From Sphingomonas sp. 28-63-12 (GTDB lineage Bacteria; Pseudomonadota; Alphaproteobacteria; Sphingomonadales; Sphingomonadaceae), in the NCBI GenBank assembly GCA_002281535.1, contig NCGD01000036.1, forward strand, positions 1 through 40,384: a stretch of 40,384 nt of DNA, read 5' to 3'. Of the stretch, positions 8,276-17,033 are shown piece by piece. The notes under the pieces were generated by a model, which was given only the letters and a program-made list of their open reading frames with translations, was not told the DNA's origin and made no database searches. The stretch's first letter is position 1; each line of letters begins with the position of its first letter. Made by a program: the position numbers and the translations under genes.

Positions 8276-9391
8276 TCACTCCACGCGCGATCGGAATTGC
8301 AGGGTCGCCGCGGTCAGCGTGACGGCGGCGATGATCATCATCGGCCAGGTGTTGGCAAAGACGTCGGCCAGAGGCATCGCCTTCAGGAACAGACCTTCGG
8401 TAATGATCAGGAAATGCTTTTGCGGGTTGGCCTCGGCGATAAGCTGCAGCCAGCCGGGCATATTTTCGAAGGGACTGGTGAACCCTGACAGCAAGGTCAT
8501 CGGCACCGTCACCAGGAACATCCCCAGAAACGCCTGTTGCTGGGTATGCGCAATGGCCGATACGACCATGCCGATGCCGATCACCGCGAGCAAAAAGACC
8601 GTCAGCGCGCCGTAAAAGAGCAGCACCGATCCGGTCATCGGCACACCGTAGAAGAGCGGGATGACGATCAGATAGAGGGTGCCGTTGAACATGCCGATCA
8701 GGAAGGGCGGCGCCATCTTGCCGATCAGGATTTCATGCAGCCGCAGCGGCGAGACCATCAGCTGATCGAACGTCCCCAATTCGCGTTCGCGGGCAACGGA
8801 TTGCACGGTGACCGACAGCGCTGAAATTGCGCAAATGATCGCGACCAGCGACGGCATGATGAACCACAGAAAGTCGAGATTGGGATTGAACCAGTTGTTG
8901 ATCAACACCTGGCCGCGCGCCGGGCTTCGGGCATTGCCGGGGCGGACGGCGGCGCCGACGCTGGCGGCGATCTGGTCGAAATAGCTTGCGGTAATCTGGG
9001 CGGCATTGGACCGCCGCCCATCGAATATCGCCTGGACCGTGGCGGGGCGGTGCGCGGCAACGTCACGGCTGAAGCCCTGATCAAACACCAGCGCTGCGAT
9101 CACGCGCTGGTCGTCGATCGCCCGGCGCAACGCCTGTGGTGAATCGATCCGGACAAGGCCCTGAACGTTTGGGCTGCCAGCAAGCTGGTTGATGAATTCG
9201 CTCGCGGCTGGGCCACGGTCCCGATCGTAAATGCCGATCGTGACATTCTTGACCTCAAGCGTTGCTGCCGCGCTGAACAGGATGAGCTGGATCAATGGCG
9301 GCAATACCAGCGTGATCCGCCCGCGCGGATCGCGCAGCACCGCCCATAATTCCTTGACGATCATCGCCAGGATACGTCCGCCGCCGCTCAT
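8276..9391 (-). CDS. ABC-2 type permease (YbhR/YbhS-like), second copy
   Basis: 371 aa integral inner-membrane subunit. One TM segment is near the N-terminus (RGRITLVLPPLIQLILFSAA), followed by a large periplasmic domain (about 45-165) and five TM segments in the C-terminal half, including the ABC-2 signature region ARERELGTFDQLMVSPLRLH. The frame is open upstream to 10285, but that part is out of frame with the real upstream gene; ATG 9391 overlaps the preceding stop (ATGA). With its partner it forms the heterodimeric membrane channel driven by the double-NBD ATPase. Confidence 0.92.
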   Translation of the reverse strand: MSGGGRILAMIVKELWAVLRDPRGRITLVLPPLIQLILFSAAATLEVKNVTIGIYDRDRGPAASEFINQLAGSPNVQGLVRIDSPQALRRAIDDQRVIAALVFDQGFSRDVAAHRPATVQAIFDGRRSNAAQITASYFDQIAASVGAAVRPGNARSPARGQVLINNWFNPNLDFLWFIMPSLVAIICAISALSVTVQSVARERELGTFDQLMVSPLRLHEILIGKMAPPFLIGMFNGTLYLIVIPLFYGVPMTGSVLLFYGALTVFLLAVIGIGMVVSAIAHTQQQAFLGMFLVTVPMTLLSGFTSPFENMPGWLQLIAEANPQKHFLIITEGLFLKAMPLADVFANTWPMMIIAAVTLTAATLQFRSRVE

Positions 9392-10515
9392 GCGATCCGC
9401 CGCTTCGTTGCGCGAACGGCGAGGGTGAAGAAAACCATCCCGAAGCCCAGCATTGCGCCGATATCCGGCAGGAACAACCGCCAATTGTCGCCCGTGACGA
9501 ACACGGTTTGCAGCGGTGGAATCAGATAGCGTGCCGGGATCAGATAGGTGATCGCCTGCACCCAGCGCGGCATTGACGCAATTTCGTAGATAAAGCCCGA
9601 CAGCAACAGGCCGGGCAAAAACGCCGTCAACAGCGCGATCTGGCTGGCAACGAACTGGTTCTTGGTGGCGGCTGAAATGAACAGCCCCTGGCCAAGCGCC
9701 GGCACCAGAAACGCCGAGGCGATCGCCAGCAGCGCAAGCGGCGAGCCGCGAAACGGCACGCCGAACACGAAAACCGCCAGCAGCGCGCAGGTCGTCATCG
9801 AGCCGAGCCCGAGCAGGAAATAGGGAATGACCTTGGTCGCCATGAATTCCCCCATGCCGATCGGGGTCGCCATGATCGCCTCCATGGTGCCGCGTTCCCA
9901 TTCGCGGGCGATGACGAGCGCGGTCAGCAGGGTGCCGATCATCGTCATGACGATGGCGATCGCCCCCGGCACCAGAAAGAAGCGGCTGGCGAGCTCCGGG
10001 TTGAACCAGAAACGCTGGTCGATCGCGATGACGGGGGCGGCAACCGTGCCGCGATCGGCGCTTCGTGCCGCCGCCCAGCTTGCCTGGACGCCCTGCGCAT
10101 AGGCACTGGCGAAGCTCGCTGTATTGGGCGACGAGCCATCGGTGATGACCTGGATGTCGGCACCGCCCTGACGCTCGACCCGCCGGCTGAAATCGCTGGG
10201 AATCACGACAATCGCGCGCACTTTGCCCGCGACGAGATCGTGCTTTAACTGTTGCAGATCGCCGATGGCGGCGACGTCGAACCATCGCGATCGCTGAAAC
10301 GCGCCGGCAAGGCTTTGCGCTGGCGCGCCGCCATCCTGCAGCGACAGCGCGATCTTGGTGCGGGCGGTATCGAGGCTGACACCATAGCCGAACAGGAAGA
10401 TCAGCAGCACGGGCAGTACAAAGGCGATCAACAGGGTCGATGGATCGCGGAAGATCTGTAGCGTTTCCTTCAGCAGCATCGCGCTGAAGCGCCGGTAATT
10501 CCAGGGCGCGCTCAT
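9388..10515 (-). CDS. ABC-2 type permease (YbhR/YbhS-like), first copy
   Basis: 375 aa inner-membrane permease, homologous in layout to the gene after it. It has a TM anchor near 20-45 (STLLIAFVLPVLLIFLFGYG), a periplasmic domain of about 140 residues and five C-terminal TM segments with the family motif AREWERGTMEAIMATPIG. Start ATG 10515 overlaps the ATPase stop (ATGA, 10512-10515); the open frame to 10665 is antisense-like shadow of the ATPase gene. Two adjacent permeases after a fused ATPase match the ybhF-ybhS-ybhR order. Confidence 0.92.
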   Translation of the reverse strand: MSAPWNYRRFSAMLLKETLQIFRDPSTLLIAFVLPVLLIFLFGYGVSLDTARTKIALSLQDGGAPAQSLAGAFQRSRWFDVAAIGDLQQLKHDLVAGKVRAIVVIPSDFSRRVERQGGADIQVITDGSSPNTASFASAYAQGVQASWAAARSADRGTVAAPVIAIDQRFWFNPELASRFFLVPGAIAIVMTMIGTLLTALVIAREWERGTMEAIMATPIGMGEFMATKVIPYFLLGLGSMTTCALLAVFVFGVPFRGSPLALLAIASAFLVPALGQGLFISAATKNQFVASQIALLTAFLPGLLLSGFIYEIASMPRWVQAITYLIPARYLIPPLQTVFVTGDNWRLFLPDIGAMLGFGMVFFTLAVRATKRRIA

Positions 10516-12224
10516 GCCGCGTCGCGCTTCTGGTCCGCCGCCTCGATCAGCGCGATGAAGGCATCCTCCATCGTCGCTTCGGCTTTGCCGGCCTGACGCT
10601 TCAGCTCGTCGGGCGTGCCAGTGGCGATTTGCTCGGCGCGGTAGATCAGCGCGATCCGGTCGCAATATTCGGCTTCGTCCATGAAATGGGTGGTGACGAG
10701 CACGGTCACGCCCTTTTCGACGAGCCCGTTGATATGCCCCCAGAATTCGCGCCGGACGATCGGGTCGACGCCCGATGTCGGTTCATCGAGGAAAAGGACG
10801 GGGGGCTCGTGCATCACTGCACAGGCCAGCGCGAGCCGTTGTTTGAAGCCAAGCGGCAAGGTGATGCTGTTGACCTTTAGATAACGCTCCAGCCCGAAAA
10901 TCTCGGTGATCCGCCCGGTCGCCGCGCGCCGGGCGGCACCTTGCAGCCCATAGATTCCGGCAAAGAAATCGAGATTTTGCTGGACGCTGAGATCGCCATA
11001 GAGCGAGAATTTCTGGGCCATATAGCCAAGCGACTGGCGGGCATCGGCCTTGGCGGTGCGCAGATCGAAGCCCGCGACTGATCCGGTGCCCCGGGTGGGC
11101 GTCAGCAGGCCGCAGAGCATCTTGAAGGTCGTTGATTTGCCTGCGCCATTGGGGCCGAGCAGTCCGAAAATCTGCCCGCGCGGGATCGAGAAGCTCACAT
11201 CGTGCGCGGCGGTGAAATCGCCGAAGACCTTGGTCAGTGCATGGGCGGCAATCGCCGGTGAGTCATTGGCAGGGATGGTGCGATAGGCCTGCGCAAGCGC
11301 GCTGCTGCCATGCGCACCCCCGCCCAACAGATCGATAAAGCCGTCCTCGAAACGCGGCTCGGCGCGTTCGACACTGATCTGGGGCAGGCCGAAATCGGCG
11401 GCGGCGAGCACCACATCGCGGTCGCGAAGCAGCAGCCGCAGCGCATCGCCCTGTACGGTGCCGTCGATCACCTCGTCGCGATCGAGCACTTGCGTCAGGA
11501 TGTGGCGGCGCTCGGCCGAAGGGACCGCGACGCGCACCACGCGCCCGTCGACTCGGCCGAGCAGATCGCCAGGCGGTCCGCCATGAAGCATCTTGCCTTC
11601 GTTGAGCAGGAAGACGGTATCGCATTTCTCCGCTTCGTCGAGATAGGCGGTTGACCACAGGATGCCGACCCCTTCGCCGGCCAGGGCGCGGACCATCGCC
11701 CAGAGCTCGCGCCGCGAGACGGGATCGACGCCAACGCCGGGCTCGTCGAGCAGCAGCAGCCGGGGCGCGCGGACCATCGCACAGGCAAGGCCGAGCTTTT
11801 GCTTCATCCCCCCCGATAATTTGCCGGCACGCCGTGCCTGGAAGCGCTTGAGATCGGTAAAGTCCAAAAGCCGGTCAAAGCTGTCGGCGCGCTCGCCCGG
11901 CGGCAGGCCGCGCAGATTGGCATAGAGGGTGAGATTCTCGATGACCGACAGGTCTTCGTAAAGGCCAAAGCGTTGCGGCATATACCCGATCTGCGCGCGA
12001 TCGGCCTGGGCGGCGGGCACGCCGAACACCTCGATGGTGCCCTGATCTGGAATGACCAGCCCGGCGAGACTGCGGATCAGCGTGGTTTTGCCGGCACCGT
12101 CGGGGCCGACCAAGCCGGTCATCAGCCCGGGCAGGATCGTCAGATCGACAGAGTCAAGCGCGGCGGGGCCTTCAGCGGCAAAGCGCTTGGTGACACCCAT
12201 TGCCCGTGCGACGGGCGCGGCCAT
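10512..12224 (-). CDS. ABC transporter ATPase with two fused nucleotide-binding domains (YbhF-like)
   Basis: 570 aa with two ABC domains. NBD1: Walker A GPDGAGKTT near 38-46, signature LSGGMKQKL, Walker B LLLLDEPGVGVDP, and an Ala where the switch His normally sits (STAYLDEAE). NBD2: Walker A GPNGAGKST near 357, a degenerate signature LPLGFKQRL, Walker B LFLDEPTSGVDP, and an intact switch His (TTHFMDEAE). One composite ATP site is therefore canonical and one degenerate, as I recall for YbhF and RbbA relatives. It energises the two permeases downstream and starts 1 nt after the adaptor stop (TGATATG). Confidence 0.95.
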   Translation of the reverse strand: MAAPVARAMGVTKRFAAEGPAALDSVDLTILPGLMTGLVGPDGAGKTTLIRSLAGLVIPDQGTIEVFGVPAAQADRAQIGYMPQRFGLYEDLSVIENLTLYANLRGLPPGERADSFDRLLDFTDLKRFQARRAGKLSGGMKQKLGLACAMVRAPRLLLLDEPGVGVDPVSRRELWAMVRALAGEGVGILWSTAYLDEAEKCDTVFLLNEGKMLHGGPPGDLLGRVDGRVVRVAVPSAERRHILTQVLDRDEVIDGTVQGDALRLLLRDRDVVLAAADFGLPQISVERAEPRFEDGFIDLLGGGAHGSSALAQAYRTIPANDSPAIAAHALTKVFGDFTAAHDVSFSIPRGQIFGLLGPNGAGKSTTFKMLCGLLTPTRGTGSVAGFDLRTAKADARQSLGYMAQKFSLYGDLSVQQNLDFFAGIYGLQGAARRAATGRITEIFGLERYLKVNSITLPLGFKQRLALACAVMHEPPVLFLDEPTSGVDPIVRREFWGHINGLVEKGVTVLVTTHFMDEAEYCDRIALIYRAEQIATGTPDELKRQAGKAEATMEDAFIALIEAADQKRDAA

Positions 12225-12225
12225 A

Positions 12226-13230
12226 TCAGCGCCGGCCCGCTGTACGCGCGGTGGGGACGGCGATGCTCACCGGCTGGCCCTGCCGCAGGGCGTCATCGGG
12301 ATCGCTGACATTGATCCGCAACCGATAGACCAGATCGGTCCGCAAACTTTCGGTCTGGACCGATTTGGGGGTGAACTCGGCGGTCGGCGAAATAAAGCCG
12401 ATCGTGCCGTGATAGGTCCGGTTATTACCGTCCGCGGTGACCTGTACGGCCATGCCGGGAGCAATTCGGCCGATATCGGGCTCGGCGATATAGGCGCGGA
12501 CACGCAGGGGCCGGTCAATCGTCAAGGTGAACACGGTTTCGCCGGCCTGGACGATCGCGCCGGGCTCGCGCGCGCGGGTCAGCACGGTGCCGCCCTCGGG
12601 CGCGACAATCACTGCATCGGCAAGGTCAGTACGCGCGCGGTCGCGGCTGGCGATCGCCGAAGCGCGCTGGGCCCGGGCGGCGCGGATATCTTCGCGACGG
12701 CTGCCGGCCTGTTGCAACGACAGCATCTGTTGCGCTGCCCTTAGCCGCGCCTGTGCCGCACGGAGATCGGCGCGGGTCGCGTCGGCGAGCGCCTGGCTGA
12801 CCGCACCGCTGGCGACCAGTGACTGGCGGCGAGCATCGTCCTGCTGCGCCTTGTCGAGCGCAGCCTGACGTTCGGCGAGCACCGCCTGCGCCTGAGCGAT
12901 ATCCTGGGTGCGATTTCCTGCCTCGCGCTTGGCGAGTTCGGCATCGGCTTGCGCGATCTGCGCATCGGCGACCGCTACTGAATCGCGTAACGGGCGCGGA
13001 TCGAGCTGGGCCAGCACGGTGCCGGGCGGCACCTTCGCGCCCTCGTCAACCGCCATCGAAGCGATCCGGCCGGGCACGCGGAAGCCGAGCTCGACCTGGC
13101 GGACATCGACATTGCCATACAGGGCGAGGCCCTTGTCGGCGGGCGTGAAGGCCCCGAATCCGCGCGTGGCGAGCCCGGCCACCATCAGCGCGATCAAAGC
13201 CGCGATGCCAATTAGCCGCCTGACATTCAT
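12226..13230 (-). CDS. HlyD-family periplasmic adaptor (YbhG-like)
   Basis: 334 aa membrane-fusion protein. An N-terminal TM anchor (about 5-25, LIGIAALIALMVAGLA) is followed by a first lipoyl half (VELGFRVPGRIASMAVDEGA), an Ala/Gln/Arg-rich coiled-coil hairpin about 75-200, the second lipoyl half (VIVAPEGGTVLTRAREPGA) and a beta-barrel domain. It bridges the inner-membrane pump and the NodT channel. Start ATG 13230 overlaps the repressor stop (ATGA, 13227-13230) and has AGGGGA upstream; the frame open to 13647 is shadow of the repressor gene. Confidence 0.94.
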   Translation of the reverse strand: MNVRRLIGIAALIALMVAGLATRGFGAFTPADKGLALYGNVDVRQVELGFRVPGRIASMAVDEGAKVPPGTVLAQLDPRPLRDSVAVADAQIAQADAELAKREAGNRTQDIAQAQAVLAERQAALDKAQQDDARRQSLVASGAVSQALADATRADLRAAQARLRAAQQMLSLQQAGSRREDIRAARAQRASAIASRDRARTDLADAVIVAPEGGTVLTRAREPGAIVQAGETVFTLTIDRPLRVRAYIAEPDIGRIAPGMAVQVTADGNNRTYHGTIGFISPTAEFTPKSVQTESLRTDLVYRLRINVSDPDDALRQGQPVSIAVPTARTAGRR

Positions 13231-13886
13231 TGATCGTCCCCTGCTTCGAGCGCATCGAGAATGGCGGCGAGATGCCGCTGTATCGTCTGGTTGATTGCAT
13301 CGGCCTGTGCGCCGCCGATGCCGGCCCAGCCGGTCGACCGCATCACCGCCGCATGGGCAACGCGAAAGGCCATCACCTGGCCCATCAGCGCAATCGTCCG
13401 CACCCGCGCTTCGGCGATGCCGATCCGTTGACGGCTGACTGCCATCAGCAGATCGGCGATGTGGGTGAGCATGGCGCCCATGATGCCGCCATAAAGAATG
13501 TCGAACGCCTCGGAGGGCTCCATCTGCTCGCGCATGATGAAGCGGGCGAAATGGGCGGTGTCTTCGCTGACCATGGTCTGGACGAAGCGTGAGAAGATCA
13601 ATGACAGCGCTGCGCGCGCCTGCGCGGGGCTGTCGTCGGCTCGGCAAAGCGCCGCAACATGCGACAGTGCCGGCGCGATCATGGCGGCAATCGTGTCGGC
13701 GATATATTGCGCGCAGGCCAGATACAGCCCCTCCTTGCCGCCGAAATGATAGGTGATTGCCGACATCGGCTTGCCCGCCGCGCCGGCGATGTCGCGCGTG
13801 CTCGCGCCTTCAAGCCCATGCCGGCCAAAGGCATCGATAGCGACTCGCAGCAGCGCCTGATCGCTGGAGAGGGGGGACGTGGACAT
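13227..13886 (-). CDS. TetR-family repressor of the efflux operon (CecR-like)
   Basis: 219 aa. The N-terminal helix-turn-helix occupies about residues 12-57 (GLEGASTRDIAGAAGKPMSA, then ITYHFGGKEGLY). The C-terminal domain is the long helical ligand-binding type of the CecR/YbiH group, including RFIMREQMEPSEAFDILY. It is the first gene of the operon and translationally coupled to the HlyD adaptor, exactly as E. coli cecR precedes ybhG. The perfect palindrome 15 bp upstream of its start suggests autorepression, with release by the exported compound (inference). Confidence 0.92.
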   Translation of the reverse strand: MSTSPLSSDQALLRVAIDAFGRHGLEGASTRDIAGAAGKPMSAITYHFGGKEGLYLACAQYIADTIAAMIAPALSHVAALCRADDSPAQARAALSLIFSRFVQTMVSEDTAHFARFIMREQMEPSEAFDILYGGIMGAMLTHIADLLMAVSRQRIGIAEARVRTIALMGQVMAFRVAHAAVMRSTGWAGIGGAQADAINQTIQRHLAAILDALEAGDDQ

Positions 13887-13900
13887 CGACTCGCATCTAG

Positions 13901-13914
13901 TTCGTTCGAACGAA
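13901..13914. promoter_or_regulatory. Palindromic operator of the TetR/CecR-like repressor
   Basis: TTCGTTCGAACGAA is a perfect 14-bp palindrome ending 15 bp before the repressor start. It resembles TetR/CecR-family operators built on TTCGTT/AACGAA half-sites. It would overlap the promoter of the whole seven-gene operon. Confidence 0.7.
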
Positions 13915-13996
13915 TGAGTCGAGCATCAATTTGCTGGGCTGGCGCTGATAGCCGAGTGTCGAATATTTACAGCAGTAAGATCAGTATTTTATGGAT

Positions 13997-14677
13997 TCAG
14001 ACACACAAATACCGAAAATACCACACCTCGCGCCCCTGCCGCCGGGCCTTGCGTTCATAGCGAGTCTCCGGCCAGTCGTCAGGGCGGGTAAGGAAGTCTG
14101 CCGCGCTGGTCGCCTGCCAGGCAAAGTCCGCGCGCCCGTTCAAGATCATCATCGACCAGCGGCAATAGGTCGGGTCGTCGGTGCCGAGGCGGAATTCGCC
14201 ACCCGGCTTGAGTTTGGCGTGGATCAAGTCGAGCGGGCCGTTGTTGACCATCCGGCGCTTGGCGTGGCGCGCCTTGCGCCACGGATCGGGGTGGAGCAAA
14301 TAGACGCGCTCAAGACTATGATCAGGCAGCCGCTCGAGCACCGTCAGCGCGTCGCCCATGTACAGGCGGACATTGGCCAGATCGCCATCGCGGATATGGC
14401 CCAGCGCGCCGACTACGCCATTGAGAAAGGGCTCGCAGCCGATAAAGCCGGTGCCAGGATGCGCTGCCGCCTGTCCGGCCAGATGCTCGCCCGCGCCAAA
14501 GCCGATCTCCAGCTGCAGGGGGCGCTCGTCACCGAACAGCCGCACCGCATCGAGCAGGCCGTCGTCTGGCACACTGATGTCGGGCAGCAGTTCCTCGACA
14601 AGGGTTGCCTGGCCCTGCCGGAGTTTGTGGCCCTGGCGACGGCCATAAAGGCGGCGGATGGTGGTGGGATCATTCAT
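13997..14677 (-). CDS. trmB: tRNA (guanine-N7)-methyltransferase
   Basis: 226 aa SAM-dependent enzyme that makes m7G46 in tRNA. The SAM-binding loop is LEIGFGAGEHL near 60-70, the acidic strand-2 end is GCEPFLNGV, and the catalytic/tRNA-binding region has HPDPWRKARHAKRRM near 135-150. The C-terminus ends with ETRYERKARRQGREVWYF, typical for TrmB. The start is taken at ATG 14677 (MNDPTTIRRLYGRRQGH), with AGGCGGA upstream; the frame is open to 14701. In alphaproteobacteria trmB usually follows metK directly; here the FNT gene lies between, on the other strand. Confidence 0.95.
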   Translation of the reverse strand: MNDPTTIRRLYGRRQGHKLRQGQATLVEELLPDISVPDDGLLDAVRLFGDERPLQLEIGFGAGEHLAGQAAAHPGTGFIGCEPFLNGVVGALGHIRDGDLANVRLYMGDALTVLERLPDHSLERVYLLHPDPWRKARHAKRRMVNNGPLDLIHAKLKPGGEFRLGTDDPTYCRWSMMILNGRADFAWQATSAADFLTRPDDWPETRYERKARRQGREVWYFRYLCV

Positions 14678-14767
14678 TGCGCGTCCGCCTAAAGACTGCA
14701 CCGCGAAAGTCCAGCCGGGAGCCGATTGGCCGGTCGACCGTTACGCTCCGGATATGAGGAGTATAGC

Positions 14768-15643
14768 ATGACCGAAACGACCCCTGGCGATGTCGATGAG
14801 CTGAAGGCAGCCAGCGCGCAGGAGCTGCATCGCGCGGTGCGTGAAGAAGGGCAGGAGGAGTTGGACCGGCCTGCATCGTCGCTGTTCTGGTCCGGGCTGG
14901 CGGCCGGGCTGACGATCAGCGCGTCACTGCTTGCCGAAGGCACGCTGGAGGCGCATCTGCCGGACAGCCCGGCGCGTCCGCTTTTAGCGGCGCTTGGGTA
15001 TCCGATGGGCTTCCTGCTCGTCATTCTTGGCCGCATGCAGCTTTTCACCGAAAGCACGATCACCGCCATGTTGCCGCTGGTGACAGCACCGAGTCGCTGG
15101 GCCTTGCTGAGCACGCTGCGATTGTGGGGGATCGTGATTGGCGCCAATCTGGTTGGGACGTCGCTGGCAGCCGCGGCGATCGTGTGGGGCTGGCCCGGTG
15201 ATCCGGCGATCCGCGCCGGGATGATCCACGTATCGCACGCAGTGATTGCCTTTGGCCCATTCTCCACCCTCCTCAACGCGATTCCCGCCGGCTTTCTGAT
15301 CGCGATCATTGCCTGGGCGCTGCCCAACGCCCGCGAGCAATCCTTCTTCGTGATCTTCGCGGTGACCTATCTCGTCGCGATCGGCGGTTTCAGCCATTCG
15401 ATCGTTGGGTCGAACGAGGCTTTCGTGCTGATCTTTAGCGGCGAGGCTGGGGCCGGGCGGGTGCTGTTCGGGTTCCTCGTGCCGGCGATCCTCGGCAATC
15501 TGGTCGGCGGCGCCGGGCTGTTCGCGGTGCTCGCGCACGCCCAGGTCAAGGACGAGATGCGCACTGGACCCGATTTGCGCAAAAAGGGCGCAGCGCGGCG
15601 CAGCGCTCGTCCCCAGCCGGCTGCCCGAAAGCCGCTGTCCTGA
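14768..15643 (+). CDS. Formate/nitrite transporter (FNT) family protein
   Basis: 291 aa with an acidic 45-residue N-terminus (DELKAASAQELHRAVREEGQ) and six TM segments: about 50-70, 85-105, 128-150, 170-200, 205-230 and 250-270. Segments such as GLAAGLTISASLLAEG, LLVILGRMQLFTESTI and NLVGTSLAAAAIVW match the YfdC-like branch of the FNT fold, a pentameric channel for small monovalent anions. The substrate is not readable. ATG 14768 is preceded by GAGGAG at a good distance. It sits on plus between the minus-strand metK and trmB, with its own promoter presumably in 14678-14767. Confidence 0.9.
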   Translation: MTETTPGDVDELKAASAQELHRAVREEGQEELDRPASSLFWSGLAAGLTISASLLAEGTLEAHLPDSPARPLLAALGYPMGFLLVILGRMQLFTESTITAMLPLVTAPSRWALLSTLRLWGIVIGANLVGTSLAAAAIVWGWPGDPAIRAGMIHVSHAVIAFGPFSTLLNAIPAGFLIAIIAWALPNAREQSFFVIFAVTYLVAIGGFSHSIVGSNEAFVLIFSGEAGAGRVLFGFLVPAILGNLVGGAGLFAVLAHAQVKDEMRTGPDLRKKGAARRSARPQPAARKPLS

Positions 15644-15671
15644 CGGTGCCATGCTTGCCGTCTGGATAACA

Positions 15672-15706
15672 AAAACCCCGGGAGCCGCTGGGCGCCCGGG
15701 GTCTTT
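15672..15706. terminator. Bidirectional intrinsic terminator between FNT gene and metK
   Basis: CCCCGGG (15676-15682) pairs with CCCGGGG (15695-15701). On the minus strand the stem is followed by TTTTTGTT, a strong terminator about 30 nt after the metK stop; on the plus strand it is followed by TCTTTGTG and can also end the FNT transcript. Confidence 0.8.
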
Positions 15707-15735
15707 GTGATGGCGAACGCTTAGCGCGCGTTGGC

Positions 15736-16953
15736 TTACGCCACCGCTGCCTTGAGTTTTTCGACCAGGTCGGTTGCTTCCCAGGTGAAGCTGTCGCCCT
15801 CCGCCTTGCGGCCGAAATGGCCATAGGCTGCGGTCTTCTGGTAGATTGGCGCATTGAGCTTGAGATGTTCGCGGATGCCCTTGGGGGTCAGGCGAACCAA
15901 TGTTGGCAGGACTTCCTCCAGCTTCGCCTCAGTGACGGTGCCGGTGCCATGGGTATCCACATAGAGCGACAGCGGCTCAGCGATGCCGATCGCATAGCTC
16001 AGCTGGATTGTGCAGCGGCGGGCAAGCCCGGCGGCCACGATGTTCTTGGCCATATAGCGTGCGACATAGGCGGCCGAGCGATCGACCTTGGTCGGGTCCT
16101 TACCGCTGAACGCGCCGCCGCCATGCGGGCTTGCGCCACCATAGGTGTCGACAATGATCTTGCGACCGGTCACGCCGGCGTCGCCGTCGGGTCCGCCGAT
16201 TTCGAAACGGCCGGTCGGGTTGACGTAGATCGCGGTCTCGTCGGTGATGAAGCCCGCCGGGAGAACCTTGTGGAAGACGCCGATCACATAATCGCGCAAT
16301 TCCTTATACTTGGCGGGGTCGCCTTCATTGTCGTGGAAATAATAGCCGGGCGCATGCTGGGTCGATACGACGAGTGCCGTCGCGCGCACCGGCACTTCAT
16401 TCTCGTACTGCAGCGTCACCTGGCTCTTGGCGTCAGGCTCGAGGAAGGGGACGACCTTGCTGTGGCGATCCTGGGCCATCTGCTCGAGAATGCGGTGCGA
16501 ATAATAGAGCGTGGCGGGCAACAGATCGGGGGTCTCGTCGGTCGCGTAGCCGAACATGATGCCCTGATCGCCGGCGCCTTCATCCTTGTTGCCGCTCTCA
16601 TCGACGCCCTGCGCGATGTGCGCCGACTGGCCGTGGAGGTGGTTTTCGAACGAGAAGGTGTTCCAGTGGAAGCCATCCTGTTCATAGCCGATTCGCTTGA
16701 CGGTCGCGCGGACGGCGGCTTCGATTTCGTCGAGCGCGCCTGCGGCCCATTCGCCATTCTCATAGACGCCCTTGCAGCGGATTTCGCCTGCCAGCACGAC
16801 ACGGTTGGTGGTCGTCAGCGTTTCGCAAGCGACCCGCGCATAGGGATCCTTCGAAAGAAACAGATCGACGACGGCGTCGGAAATCTGATCCGCGACCTTG
16901 TCGGGATGGCCTTCGGAAACCGATTCGGACGTGAAGAGAAACGATGCGCGCAT
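15736..16953 (-). CDS. metK: S-adenosylmethionine synthase
   Basis: 405 aa, makes SAM from methionine and ATP. The N-terminal [19 protein letters not shown], the ATP motif [12 protein letters not shown] near 125 and the P-loop-like [19 protein letters not shown] near 275 are all present, so the enzyme looks complete. Start ATG 16953 gives the canonical [12 protein letters not shown] opening. It follows lnt on the same strand after 80 nt. I found no recognisable SAM or SAH riboswitch in that gap. A strong terminator follows. Confidence 0.98.
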   Translation of the reverse strand: MRASFLFTSESVSEGHPDKVADQISDAVVDLFLSKDPYARVACETLTTTNRVVLAGEIRCKGVYENGEWAAGALDEIEAAVRATVKRIGYEQDGFHWNTFSFENHLHGQSAHIAQGVDESGNKDEGAGDQGIMFGYATDETPDLLPATLYYSHRILEQMAQDRHSKVVPFLEPDAKSQVTLQYENEVPVRATALVVSTQHAPGYYFHDNEGDPAKYKELRDYVIGVFHKVLPAGFITDETAIYVNPTGRFEIGGPDGDAGVTGRKIIVDTYGGASPHGGGAFSGKDPTKVDRSAAYVARYMAKNIVAAGLARRCTIQLSYAIGIAEPLSLYVDTHGTGTVTEAKLEEVLPTLVRLTPKGIREHLKLNAPIYQKTAAYGHFGRKAEGDSFTWEATDLVEKLKAAVA

Positions 16954-17006
16954 GGAAATCCCTCTGGTTGGGCGACAAAACTAGGCACTGAAATCAACCG
17001 CGAACG

Positions 17007-17030
17007 GCATATAAAGCTTTTGTTATATGC
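17007..17030 (-). other. AT-rich hairpin in the lnt-metK gap
   Basis: GCATATAA (17007-17014) and TTATATGC (17023-17030) form a perfect 8-bp inverted repeat with an 8-nt loop, just after the lnt stop and about 55-75 nt before metK. It may be part of the metK promoter, an operator or a weak terminator. No U-run follows on minus. Confidence 0.4.
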
Positions 17031-17033
17031 GCC

